DNA from: Chromera velia
Lineage: Eukaryota > Sar > Chromeraceae
Direction: 5' to 3'
Length of the DNA: 30,000 nt
Assembly (NCBI GenBank): GCA_018398765.1
Contig: JAHBMJ010005965.1
Coordinates: 1 to 30,000 of the forward strand
Shown here: positions 1 through 21,978 of the stretch, piece by piece
Numbering within the stretch: the first letter of the stretch is position 1
Layout of the letters: each line of letters opens with the position of its first letter
The notes under the pieces: generated by a model
The model's input: the letters and a program-made list of their open reading frames with translations, nothing else
The model's database searches: none
Told to the model about the DNA's origin: nothing
Made by a program: the position numbers and the translations under genes

Positions 1-1262
1 ATGTCGGTATGGTCAAGATTCCTCAGCTGTCTGAAGAGGTTAAAGTAATTCTAGCTCCTATATTACTACTGAGTGGCCTCGCGTGCCCCACTACCCCTAA
101 TACACGCACTTGCTGCCCGTAGGTGGGCGACTTGCAGCCGTGCTCGGATTCGTCCACACACCTTCCCATACCCCTGCCCCCACTTCTCGCTTAACAGTCC
201 AGTAAGACCTGCTACAGGCGTGTCATTGTAAACGGTTCTTCTCTAGTAGGCTTTTCTTCGTCCAAAACTTAAATCTAGACTTAAATGCTGTTATTATGCT
301 AGAAAAAATTCTGAAAAATACCTTAGGAAGTACGTTAACTGTTATTCAGACTTATTCAATTCCTTAGGCCTTAGGGTATATAGTGATCGGACATACTAGT
401 AGTCTCTAGTAGTAGAAAATGCATATTCATACCACTAATGTGCTATATTATGTGCAGCATTCACTATGATTCACCATGAATTCACAAATTTTCTATAGGG
501 AATTTTTAAAGTACCACCTCGATCCGGACTACTCGCATCTATAGAAATCAATAATCAATTAAGATGCCTTGCGGCCCTTGCCTCACTCTGTCAAAGTGGC
601 AAGGCTTTCTCAACAATGCAGATGAGCCGTTCTATGCTTATTGAAGCACAACTAAGCACAACAGCAGATCGAGTCGCCTCTGACTTAGCGTCTCCATGCA
701 CTGGCAGGCAGGCTCTCGATTTAACTGTCGATCAAGTTCCGGTCATGGACAGAAGCAACACACAGCCCATTCATGCACGCATTAGTTCCCCCATCTCCTT
801 AGCGTCTCAACGGGAACGCAAGCAGACAAGGGAGCTGAGACTGACAAAACAGGGACAAACATGCACGGACACATTAATTGAGAATGGATGAGGACTTGAT
901 CACAGTGGGCATGGTCTCAGCAGGGTGGACCCTCGAATTAACCGGGTCACCTCCCCTCAGAGCTCTACCCATGCTCTTTTGGGATGTGCGCACGCATTCT
1001 CTTTGTCAGAACGCGATGGCTTCAGAAGATTCTGTGCATGCATGATCGAACACACTGCCTCAATCAAGAAGCAAGCACACACACTCTGAACACACTGAAA
1101 GAACCATTCAAGCACACCAAAAACACGATGGTTGTCTGTTGCAACCAGACAAGAAAGTCTCTTCGGACGCGGAGGATGATACTGACGGTCTGCCTATCAC
1201 ATGGAGAGCTCGAGCCGTGTCAAACTTTTCAGGGCTCAGCCTGGCCGCCTTTGTGTGTTCGT
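1..1262. other. Intergenic DNA, no gene supported
   Basis: The first 600 bases are AT-rich with scattered CTAG-containing motifs. From about 900 the composition becomes more balanced, and the stretch next to 1262 is probably the 3' untranslated region of the minus-strand secreted-protein gene. A 91-codon plus-strand frame at 616-891 has no recognisable domain and no splice context. I see no RNA gene and no clear transposon end here. Confidence 0.5.
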
Positions 1263-2561
1263 TTAGAGGATGATGCCGACTGTAGGGGAGGAAGTGAAGC
1301 CGGACTGGAGTGCGAGTTCGAAGTCGGCAGGGTCAGCGATGGACACCACCAGGTTGTCCCATGCGAACTCCTCATCGTTGAAGGTGTTGTAGATGTTCAT
1401 GCGCACGCTGAAGGTGTCGGTTGTGACGGGGAAAACGTTGCAGAAGGTAGTGACATCGGGAGTGAGGACGCTTCCGCTGCCATTTTGGGGATACCCGATA
1501 GAAACGATGGCGTCGGTGTCAGATCCCTCACCAACGACCTTGATCACATCAACCCAGTCGGAGCCGCCCTCCTGCTGGACCTGGACGGCAACAAAGTCAT
1601 CCGTGTTGTACTTCTCTCTGCCGTTGGAGGCAAGGTCCAGGCAAACTTCGAAGAACGAAAAGTTCTCAGTGGGCACGGCCCCAGTCCAGGAGAGCAACAC
1701 AGAGCCGCACACGTCGTTGGTGGCTCCGTCCTGTCCGCGTGCAACACCGTCAGCAATCATGAAGTTGCCGTCGAAGCCGTCAGTGTCGCTGGGGATCTGG
1801 TTGATGTTGTTCTGCGTGATGGCTTGAGAGGTCTCAGGCACCAAAGTGTCGATGAGGGTGTCGTTGGCTGTGGTGCCGTTAACGATGTAGATTCCAGTGA
1901 AGGCAACGGGAGTGGATCCAGTCGGAGGGTTGCCTACGTACAGAGACATTCCGTCGTCCCCTCCACAGTTCTGGCCGTTGTCGGATGCGTCGAGGAATTG
2001 GGTGACTGTGAAGTTGCTGGCGTCATCGAATTTCTCGGAGAAGATCACGTCACCCACCATGGGCTTCTCCTTCTTCTCTTTCTTCGACTTATCAAGCTTG
2101 TCGGAAGCTGCAATAGAGGAGGGAAAGAGGATATGAAGCTGTGCACATGGAGGGCGGGAAGAGAAGAGTGTGGCTTTGTGTTGTTGAATGTTGCTCACAG
2201 CTGTTGCGATTGTGCAATTGAAAAGTCCAGAAGAATGGCAAGGCGCCAGACGCTTCTGAAAGCTGTATCGCAGAAGAAAGTAGACCTGAGGCTGGCAAGA
2301 TGACTGACCGAAGAGGTCCAGGCCAAACTTTCCGAAATCAAACTTTCCGAGGTCGAAGTCAAGGCCCTTGGCGCCAGTCAAGTTGTACGTTCCAAGCTTC
2401 TCGACGTCCTGAAATCAAGCAGGCAGGGGAGAGAGTCGTCAACGTGCATAGAGTGTTGGGCAGAGGATAATCTTGAGAGTCTCTGAAGAGAGGAGAGGAG
2501 GACTTACGAAGGCGCCCTGAGCAACACCGACAGCAACAGCACCGAGCAGAGAGAACTTCAT
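1263..2561 (-). CDS. Secreted protein of unknown function, three exons
   Basis: Exons on the minus strand are 2508-2561, 2309-2408 and 1263-2107. Introns start GTAAGT and GTCAGT and end in CAG (ATTTCAG and TATTGCAG). The joined frame is exactly 333 codons (332 aa, stop TAA). Exon 1 encodes only a signal peptide, MKFSLLGAVAVGVAQG, followed by AF. Exon 2 gives a short Gly/Phe/Asp-rich stretch. Exon 3 opens with a lysine-rich linker (KSKKEKKEK) and then about 250 residues rich in Gly, Asp, Thr, Val and aromatic residues. That part has several N-glycosylation sequons (NFT, NGT, NDT, NFS, NGS), four cysteines and the ending FAWDNLVVS, which suggests an extracellular beta-sandwich. I do not recognise a named family. 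The start was chosen because it gives a signal peptide and a good donor. The long open frame on the opposite strand (984-2303) is a shadow. The exon structure is well supported; the function is unknown. Confidence 0.8.
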
Positions 2562-3430
2562 CTTTGATCGAAGTGTGCTAGTAACTTAAAGACTTGTTGA
2601 AAGAGAAGATTGAAGTGGTCCCGATGTAGAGACGGTAGTGGAATGTTCTGGACTCTGCAGAAGGTACAGGAGCTTCAAAGATTGAATGGTATACGTAGTT
2701 GAGGGTTAAGAATCTTCTGACACAATCGCTTCTGCGTCCATCACAGTATACGTGTTGCACAATGATGCTTTCGTATACGCGTTGTAACCGATTATCCGAT
2801 ATGCCGTGGCCCCTGCATGGCCATGGTATCTGCATGCATGTTAAGGCCCTTTGCCGCACCTGTGGAAAAAAAAAAGTCGAATTATAGCGGACCAATCGGG
2901 TTACATTCGCCTTTCGGGACCCGCTTTCCGGCAACTGGGCGAACATGCACCTTTGTCTAACCTTGATGTATCGGTACAAAAACACACATGAAGAAAGAGC
3001 TCTACAAAAGGGGAACTGTACGTAGATTCATCTGTGTAGTTTTCAAGGAAGGCGATAAAACACCCTGTCTAAGTGAAGCTGTTCTGAATTGGTCCGTTGC
3101 TTGACTATGCTACCAACTTAGCTCAGTGGCAAGTGAAGACATGCCGCCTTACAGACTGAGGAGTAAGCCATGCACCGCACCACGACTGAGTACGTTTGAC
3201 AAAGAGAAAAAACGGTTAATTTGATATGTAGGAATCGATATGTTAGATCTTTTCTTTTTGCCCGTCTTTTTTTTCTCTCCTTGGCTCCTCTTGTCGTTAT
3301 TCAGCGCCTGGATTCTCGACTTCCTTCTACCTCCATGCACTTGAGGATTTGGGACGCAAACTCACATCGCTTTGAAATGTTGTGGAAACGCTCACCGCAT
3401 ATGGGTCCAGCGCTTGGTGTGTTCAAGAGG
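2562..3430. other. Upstream region of the secreted-protein gene and spacer
   Basis: About 870 bases lie between the start codon of the minus-strand gene and the minisatellite. The first few hundred bases should hold its promoter and 5' untranslated region. A GC-rich, partly self-complementary stretch around 2803-2840 (GTGGCCCC...CATGGCCATGG) is the only local structure I noticed. The short frames here show no domain and none is annotated. Confidence 0.4.
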
Positions 3431-3431
3431 G

Positions 3432-4850
3432 AGAGATGTTAGCAGAAGGCGTTTGGGCCTGTGGATGGAGCTAGGTAAGCAAGTGTGTGAACAGAAGCCG
3501 TTTGGGCGTGTGGGTGCATGGAGAAAGAGGGACATGGGGAGAAAGTGTGTGGATAAACAGAAGCCGCTTAGGCCTGCAGGTGGATGAATGAAGAGAGACA
3601 GAGAGAGCGAGTGTGCATATGAGTATGTATGAGTGTGTGAACAGAAGCCGTTTGGGCGTGCGGGCGAAGAAAGAGAGACAAGAAGAATGAGTGCATGTGT
3701 GAACAGAAGCCGCTTGGGCCCGCATGTGCATGAATGAAGAGAGACAGGGAGAGCGAGTGTGTGAAAAGAAGCCGTATGGGCGTGTGGGTGAAGAAAGAGA
3801 GACAAGAAGAACGAGTGTGTGAACAGAAGCCGCTTGGGCCTGCATGTGCATGAATGAAGAGGGACAGGGAGAGCGAGTGTGTGAAAAGGAGCCGTTTGGG
3901 CGTGTGGGTGAAGGAAGAGAGACAAGAAGAACGAGCCGCTTGCATGGGCCTGTGGATGAATGAAGAGAGATCAAGTGTGTGTCACTGAACAGAAGCCGCT
4001 TGGGCCTGTGGATGACTCCCAGGATGAGTGAAGAGAGACAGGGAGAGTCAGTGTGTGAACAGAAGCCGTTTGGGCGTGTGGGTAAAAGAAGAGAGACAAA
4101 GAGATAAAAGGAGAGCGAGTGTGTGAACAGAAGCTGCTTGGGCCTCAGGCAGTTAATAAATGAAGAATAATGAAGAGAGACATGGAGAGCGAGTGTGTAA
4201 ACAGAAGCCGTTTGGGGCGTCACGACGGTGTGGGTGATTCAGAATGAAAACAGACAGTGTGTGAACCGGTTTGAACAGGCTAGGTGAAAAGGAGCCGTTT
4301 GAGCGTGTGGGTGAATGAAGAGGGACAAGGACTCGTGCAAGTATGTGAACAGAAGATGTTTGCATGGGTGTGTGGATACGTGAATGAAGAGAGACAACCT
4401 GTCACTAAGAGAGAACAAAACTCAGTGTGTAAACAGAACTTCAAGCCGCGAGGGCCTGTGGGTAAATAAATATAAACGAAGAGAGACAGGGAGGACGAGT
4501 GTATGAACAGAAGCCGTTTGGGCGTATGGGTGAAGGAAGAGAGACAAGGAGAACAAGTGTGTGAACAGAAACCGCTTGTATGGGCCTGTGGATGAATGAA
4601 GAGAGATCAAGTGTGTGTCACTGAACAGAAGCCGTTTGGGCCTGTGGCTAGGCCAGGCCCTGTGGATGAATGAAGAGAGATCAAGTGTGTGTCACTGAAC
4701 AGAAGCCGCTTAGGCCTGTGGATGATTCTCAGGATGAGTGAAGAGAGGGGAGAGTCAGTGTGTGAACAGAAGCCGTTTGGGCGTGTGGGTGAAGGAAGAG
4801 AGACAAGGGGATACAAGGAGTGATTGGGCGTGTTGGTGAGTGAGTAAGTG
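3432..4850. repeat. Degenerate minisatellite, about 20 units of 60-75 bp
   Basis: The core GAACAGAAGCCG(T/C)TTGGGC recurs about twenty times, for example near 3491, 3559, 3642, 3704, 3823, 3990, 4058, 4505, 4697 and 4764. It is followed by a purine-rich tail ending in AAGAGAGACA. Two unit types tend to alternate. One has CGTTTGGGCGTGTGGGTGAA. The other has CGCTTGGGCCTGTGGATGAA or CGCTTGGGCCTGCATGTGCA. A larger block at about 3946-4085 is repeated at about 4657-4795. A 75-bp step also repeats at 4582 and 4657. The minus strand stays open through much of the array and would give a repetitive PKRLLFTHS-like peptide. I treat that as a by-product of the repeat, not a gene. Confidence 0.85.
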
Positions 4851-5477
4851 GGTACAATCAACTACAGCAAGCGTGTAGTTTGGATGTAGCATTAAAACAT
4901 CTTACAGATGATTTAGAAGAACAATCTAATAATGCTAAACAATACAAAACATGTAATATGCTATAGGTAATATGTCTATACATGACAAAATGACATATAA
5001 ATAAAATAAGCTAAAAAAAACATTAGTATACGTGTCTACATATAAAAATTTAAACATATATATTCACCCCATAAAGTAAAAATATAAATGAACTTAAGCT
5101 ATGAATCAAGGGGCATTTTTTTTTTTTCATTTTTTAGTAAGAATAAAGATTTATTAATCATATATTAGTGCTTTCATAATTTAACTTTCTCTTTCATATA
5201 AGCACCTTGTGTTAACTAAATTCCTGTGCACCTTTTTTTTCTTTGCAATGTGTCTAATAGCAGAGCTCTCCTTGTTTCTTCAGAGAATCTTCTCATATTG
5301 AAACCCGTTGAGCATATCGTCGGACCAGCCTTCTCCGGCCGCGTCTCCTCTAGCCGCGCACGGCTATGCACGTCAACCCTCTCCGGCATTTACATACAGA
5401 TACTGCAGCCACGCATCCGCGCGGATGGACCTCTCACCCCTGGGGGCCACGGCATGTCCCGTAGAGACATTATCATA
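4851..5477. other. AT-rich spacer
   Basis: This is very AT-rich sequence from about 4880 to 5230, with homopolymer A and T runs, then a GC-richer stretch to 5477. No coding frame, RNA gene or transposon end is supported. An 85-codon plus-strand frame at 5226-5483 has no recognisable feature. Confidence 0.4.
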
Positions 5478-5520
5478 ACGTGATACACCCAACCAGTTGG
5501 GTGAGTGCCTCGGGGGGCAT
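5478..5520 (+). repeat. 43-bp dispersed repeat with hairpin, copy 1
   Basis: This segment and 7522-7564 match at 40 of 43 positions, while their flanks show no similarity. It contains a perfect hairpin, ACCCAAC-CA-GTTGGGT, followed by GAGTGCCTCGGGGGGCAT. The conserved core suggests the end or a control element of a repeat family. Which family it belongs to is unknown. Confidence 0.7.
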
Positions 5521-5535
5521 CAGTGGTTTAAATTA

Positions 5536-5890
5536 TATTCTCAGAGACAATAATTCCGGGTAACCCGGCTTGGTTCATCTCGGGATATCTCAGGGCAACT
5601 TAGCATCAACTTAGCTCATCTACGTTTTTTGTTCACAAATTTTCGGCGCGGCATCGCAGTTAATTTAGATCATTTAACTTTGATCACCGAAAAACTTGGC
5701 TCGAGTCATAGCGCCATGCAACTTTGATCAGCTTTTTTATGCATGATGAAAGCAGCGAAGTTAAATTCGCTGTACGACAGCACAACTTAGATCACCACGC
5801 AGTGCAACTACGTTGTGTATCTGAGCTAGATGAACCAAGTTGCTGAGATGAGCCAAGCCGGATTGCCTAGAATTATTGTCTTTGAAAATA
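5536..5890. mobile_element. MITE-like inverted-repeat element, about 350 bp
   Basis: The outer 41 bases at 5541-5581 match the reverse complement of 5845-5885 at 35 of 41 positions. All six differences are transitions. Similarity continues inward after a 12-bp indel (GGCAACTTAG against AGCAACTTGG) and outward into a TATATT-like flank. The interior carries several variants of an AACTTNGATCA motif (near 5663, 5679, 5730 and 5790). There is no coding capacity. This fits a non-autonomous terminal-inverted-repeat DNA transposon. The exact ends and the target-site duplication are not certain; a TA duplication is possible. Confidence 0.65.
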
Positions 5891-7521
5891 TATAAGAGCT
5901 GGCGCGTGTCTCGACCGTGCATATTTATGCAAGTGCGCGCTGTCTTCGGGCCCCCGGGCCGGGCTGAGCTGCCCCCCGCGTGAGTGACTTGAGGAGTATG
6001 TATAGCTGAGGCGATTGCAGCTCCGTATGAGTTTCTGTCATAATTTTGTATGACATCGATCCCCCCCGGCTCTCAAAAGATGGAGAGCTGCAATGCAAGT
6101 ACTTGTGATCTCAGGGCCTCTCAAGTGATCTCAGCAAAGCTGAGTTATCCCCCGAGGCGAAATACATGCAATTAAGTGCATGCCCCCATTGCGGGCAGCG
6201 CATGTATGCAGTGCATGCTGTCTAAAGTTGAAAAAGGAGCTGCGGGTGGGCTATGCCTACCCGTCTAAGTTTATCTGATTCAGGGTGCATGGGCTTTTAT
6301 GGTATACCGTATCTACCCAGACCTGGTGGGCTAAGTAGGCTATGGGCGTCGCACCTACCCGCCTGGGCCCACAATACAAAGCCGTAGTGTGTGCCGCTGT
6401 GTGCGAGGGCTGACTGCAAGGGCTGGCCGCGAAGGTTGGCTGCAAATTAACACTACATGACCGCGTGTATCTTTGTTTACCTCAAAGTTGTTTATAACCA
6501 TTGGTGAGATTATTGGTCTGACTCAGCTTATCAGCAGCATTTTCGTACGAAGGACTCTTGGCATGCAGACTATGACAGACTCTTTCATAATTGATCATTC
6601 GACATCATTTGGCCCATGTGACCTCTTGTCAAGCTGCGTGCAATGATATAATCACAACTATTATATACTAACACTCGCTAATACTACTGAATGACTGTAT
6701 AATTAATTTTATACGATCTGCATTATCTACTGTATTATTAAAAATACAATTTAATACATAAAAATACAAATTTATATTTAAACAGTTTTATAATATTTAT
6801 AAATCAATTTAAAATTATTTCCGAGAGTTTACTGATATGATGTTACATATTTAGTCTTATCACTTAAGGTTTCAGGCTAACTTTCAGTGAATTATCAGAG
6901 CTCTAAGTGCTGCTCACCCAGTCTGTTCCAAATCGGTGGGCCTTGGGGCGATCCTAACCTATTTACATATCCTATCATTCAGGTGGGCTCAGTCCACTAG
7001 GCCTGGCCCGTTAGGCTTTAGGTGGGCTTACCTACCCTGCCCACCCTACTTTAGCCAACATGATGCAGTGTATGCATGAGAACTAATGAGTACGAGCTAC
7101 GAAGCTAGCTCTGAAGAGATTTTTATCACGCTTTGTGCATGGGGCCTCTAGCTTGCATGCATACTTCATACATGCCTGCAGCTATAGGCTACTATAGGCA
7201 TCTGACGCACTCTATGCGAATAGCCCGGAAAGCGATCAAAATTAACTTCACTTGTTTTCACCCTTGCATGCATGCATGCTAAGGCATGCTCACATTCTGA
7301 TAAGTGCCCCGTCAGCTCTATTCGCGGAACATAGATATGCGCATCTGCGTGCGCATCAGATTTTCTAATCCGAGATTCAGGGACGTACACTCATATGCGC
7401 GCTCTCACCTCAACTCTTTGTAATCGGGCAAAATCCGGAACATCAATACAACGTTATGCGAAGTACCTCTCAGCTACGCTTTCCGGCTCATTCAATCAGA
7501 TAATGCAACATGCCTATATAT
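5891..7521. other. Repeat-derived intergenic DNA, no gene
   Basis: No supported gene was found. Two stretches (about 6240-6400 and 6935-7050) are dense in GGTGGGC, GTAGGC and CTACCC motifs in both orientations. They include a near-palindrome around 6243-6264, with arms CGGGTGGGC and GCCTACCCG. About 6640-6860 is strongly AT-rich. Short GCATGC-rich runs occur near 7140-7290. This looks like old transposon debris, but no family can be named. Confidence 0.4.
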
Positions 7522-7564
7522 ACGTGATACACATAACTAGTTGGGTGAGTGCCTCGGGGGGCAT
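7522..7564 (+). repeat. 43-bp dispersed repeat with hairpin, copy 2
   Basis: This is the second copy of the repeat at 5478-5520, in the same orientation, with three differences clustered in the left arm of the hairpin. The right part, AGTTGGGTGAGTGCCTCGGG and beyond, is identical in both copies. Confidence 0.7.
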
Positions 7565-8046
7565 GTAAGTTGTTCTGTAAAATATGTATGCTTGGAAAGG
7601 ACCTAGAAAGATTCTAGGAAGGGACGATTTCTTATGCTAATTGAATATTATATATTTAATTCATCATCATCATCATCATACGCCATCGCTATCGGCCCAT
7701 AATAGGCATCTAGTGTTCGGCAAGTCACAACACGCAAGGCAGATTGTTAAATGATGGACCTTCATTTCATAACATTTGGCAAATAGCTTAACAACTGCAT
7801 TTTTTCTCAAACTCTTCCACTTCTGGCAGGGCGTGCTTTAATTATATTATACGATCCTGCATGGGGCCTCTTGCACGCATTCAGAATTAATTAAAATGTG
7901 GAACTGCCCACTAAGTCGATGGCGAGAAAAATGGTTCGTTCTATAACTATAAGTCTAGAACGATCTAGTCTGGTAAACACCAGCTTTCACCATGAATTTG
8001 AATGAATCAAGTGAGATACTTGAAACTACTGAGTGGATTTGCTTAC
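7565..8046. other. Spacer with ATC microsatellite
   Basis: A short run of (TCA) units lies at about 7662-7680. The rest is AT-rich, without a coding signal. The part next to 8046 is probably the 3' untranslated region of the large minus-strand gene. The phrase GCATGGGGCCTCT occurs here near 7859 and also near 7138. Confidence 0.4.
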
Positions 8047-19278
<11,232 letters not shown>

Positions 19279-20044
19279 GCTCTCAGGTTCACTGCGTTCC
19301 CATCAAAGGGTAAATCCTGAGCGAAGCCTCAGGCACATGGGTCAATCAATCAGTCCATCAACACAGGGAATGACCGGAAGGAGACAGCCGTCTCCTCCAA
19401 CCCGATGGAGCCGTCTCCCGCTCGAGCAGCAACTTAAGTCGATCAGTCTTCCCTCGCTCTGAAATAACAGGACAGATCAGTGTGCCAAACCACAACTCAC
19501 CATAGAGTGATCATTAAAGGCATGCAATTCTATGGGTGATTGTGGGTGTCGATTAGTGTCGATGGAGGGCACACCAAAAAAAGTGTGCAGAAAATATGAC
19601 GAAGATCATAGCCGGGGCATGCCGGGGCCATTTGCACAAAGTAAACGCTGCGGGCCGCGAGGGCTGGCGCGGGACCCGTCCGCGCCGGGGCCCCCGATTT
19701 CACTAAAATCATTTTTTCGAAAAATTTTTGTCGCACGGCAATGCACGGCATCGCACGGCGATCGAGACGAAACGTCGAAAATTCGAAATATTCTTGCATT
19801 TTCGTTGACTCAGCTTGGAAAGTTCCTTGAATCGTGTTCTCTGCTGATTGTCACAGGAGGAGACAGAGACGTCTGTGAGCTGCTTTTGAATCTGCTGAAC
19901 TTCTTGCGATTGGGGTCCCTTTCAGATTCTGTTTTGACTCAGAGGTTTTTTTTTGCGCTTTGCTAGAAGACCAGAGACGGGTTTTTCGTTTTCTGACTTC
20001 AATCAATCGTCTCGTCTTCCACTTTTTCCACTTCGGTTTTTCCA
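19279..20044. promoter_or_regulatory. Divergent promoter region
   Basis: These 766 bases separate the start of the minus-strand kinase fusion from the plus-strand RRM gene. They include a small hairpin around 19569-19588 (GCACAC/GTGTGC), a tandem GCCGGGGCAT-GCCGGGGCCA at 19611-19630 and a very GC-rich stretch at about 19648-19698. Three GCACGGC motifs follow at an exact 10-bp step (19733, 19743, 19753), then TTCGAAA-type palindromes. The 3' part includes the 5' untranslated region of the RRM gene. The regulatory role is inferred from position; no TATA box is clear. Confidence 0.5.
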
Positions 20045-21978
20045 ATGCGCGGGTGGTCGAATGATGCCGATGTAGGTCGGAGGGGTGACGTGATTCGTGT
20101 AGAGGACGGAGGCGTGAGGAAGGGGCAACCGCTTCCTGAAGCCGACGACAGACGCAGGGGTTACCCTGACCTCGACCGCCCTCGTGAAGACGACAGGAGA
20201 GGTTACTACGAGTCGATGAAGGGAAGGCGTGACGATGACAGGAGAGGGGAGCCCCTGGATCATGACATCTACAGCAGAGACAGGGACAGGGACAGGGGAC
20301 TTCTGCCTGCTCCTCGTGACGACCGTGAGCTGAACGAAAGCAGACGCGATTACAGAGAGAGAGACAGAGACCGCTACTACGACAGAGATGCTGACAGGTG
20401 TGTGGAAAAAGAAAACTGAAGGTTGTTCCTTGTCATTCCTTGCCACACCTTTTTTGTATTGTCTCTTTCACTGGCCGCAAAATACTGCAATGCCTTCACG
20501 AGGCCGCCTTTCTTCGTTCGGGGTTTTGCTTTTTCCCTCCACATCTTTTTTTCTTCCTCCCGTCTCTCCGTGCTTTTTCATGGCTTTTGTTCATTTTCAT
20601 CCGTTTTTCTTCCTAGTCTCTATCTTGAATTGTCTCTGCCCCTCCCTTCCCTCCCTCCCTGCCTTCCTGTGGGTGCAGACGCAGAGATGATGACAGAGAC
20701 AGGGACTACGACCGTCGTCCCCCTGCCCGTGACCTCGACAGAGATCGGGACCGGGACTACGACGTCCGTGATCGCCGCCCTGCCCGTGATCGTGATTATG
20801 ACCGTGATCGTGACTACGACCGCGACCGTGATCGTCGTGAGTACCGCGGAAGAGACCGTGACTACGACGACAGAGACAGAGACAGAGGGCGTCGGCAGAG
20901 GATCTCTCGAAGAGACGATTCCGATTCCGATTCCGAGGAGGAGAGGATGGAGAGAAAACAGAAGAAGGAGATGAAGGAAATGATGAAAATGTTCAAGATG
21001 TTTGGAATGGGAGGTCCGGGGGATGACATGCAGATGAACATGATGAGAATGATGATGGGACAGATGGGCATGGGGGGTATGATGATGAATCAGCAGCAGC
21101 CTGCAGCTGAAAAGCCCGAGCTCAACGGCGCCACCGAGACGCAGGTCACCACTGCCCCTGCTGTCTCCGAGCCCCCCCCCCGTGAGGAGCCCAAGGAGAG
21201 GGGCCCCGGGGACTTCCCGTACGACCCCCTCGATGCCGACGAGCTCTCCAAGTACCAGCGCTCTGCCAAGAACGTCGCCGTCTCCGGCTTCACCGACGAG
21301 ATCAAAGATGACTGGAACTACGCCGGCAACTCCAACTTCAAGCCCGTGAAGGGCAAGGAGGTGACCATCGGTCAGCCTGGCGCTGGTGGTGGTGGAGGGT
21401 CAGTCGGTGAGAAGCCGGAGGGCTGTTGCCGTCTGAAGATTAACGGTCTCAACTACGACTCTGGATCGGAGGCCGTCGAGGAGGCCATCGGCAATGCCAT
21501 CAGCGCGTGGCCGAAGGATTGCTACTTGCCCCCCGACAACCGCAACGGTAAGACCAACCGCGGCTTCGCCTTCGTGGAGTTTAACAAAGAGGAGGAGGCC
21601 AACAAGTTTTTCCTCGCTAGTGTCGTCGTCGACGGCCGCACTCTCCGGAAGGAATGGGCACCCAAGGAAGCCCCCAAGCCCCGCCTCCGAGATCCCGGAG
21701 AGAAACCCGACCCTGAGTGTCTCAAGCTCAAGATCAACGGCTTATCGTCCAACAACGGCCCCAACGACGTCAAGAGAGCCTTCACAGGCCAGGGCATTTC
21801 GGAGGACGACATCACCGACTGCTTCTGTCCGAAGAACAAAGAGACAAACGAGTACAGAGGCTTCGGCATCCTCACCTTCTCCTCCACCGAGATCGCTGAC
21901 AAGGCCATAGCGCTCCACGGCACTCTGAAGGTGGGGGACACCTTGGTGTCTTTGGACTGGGACCGCCCCAGGGCCTAG
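20045..21978 (+). CDS. RD/RS-like RNA-binding protein with two RRMs, two exons
   Basis: Exon 1 is 20045-20397 and exon 2 is 20679-21978. The intron starts GTGTGT and ends GGGTGCAG after a pyrimidine-rich tract. The joined frame is 550 aa, stop TAG. Residues 1-190 are rich in Arg/Asp dipeptides with many DRDRDY and RRPPARD-like units. A short SDSDSEEE acidic run and a methionine-rich helix-like segment (about 208-252) follow. RRM1 is at about 367-450, with RNP2 LKINGL (370-375) and a consensus RNP1 RGFAFVEF (412-419). RRM2 is at about 466-545, with LKINGL (468-473) and RNP1 RGFGILTF (511-518), where Ile replaces the usual aromatic. This architecture suggests a nuclear pre-mRNA-binding or splicing-related factor. 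It is transcribed away from the kinase fusion. Exon 2 has a strong codon bias to C/G at third positions. The exact family member is not identified. Confidence 0.9.

Noticed and set aside
984-2303. 439-codon plus-strand open frame
   Set aside because: It is antisense to the spliced secreted-protein gene, whose signal peptide, splice sites and sequons support the minus strand; the plus-strand translation has no domain.
3392-4223. Minus-strand repetitive open frames with PKRLLFTHS units
   Set aside because: Openness follows from the minisatellite unit lacking stops in that frame; unit lengths vary and break the frame, and no start or splice context supports a gene.
5478-7564. tRNA gene or CRISPR array in the repeat region
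   Set aside because: No A/B box pair with a cloverleaf was found, and two copies 2 kb apart do not make an array.
20423-20974. 183-codon plus-strand frame overlapping the RRM gene
   Set aside because: It runs through the intron and reads exon 2 in the wrong frame; the spliced frame gives the RD array and two RRMs.
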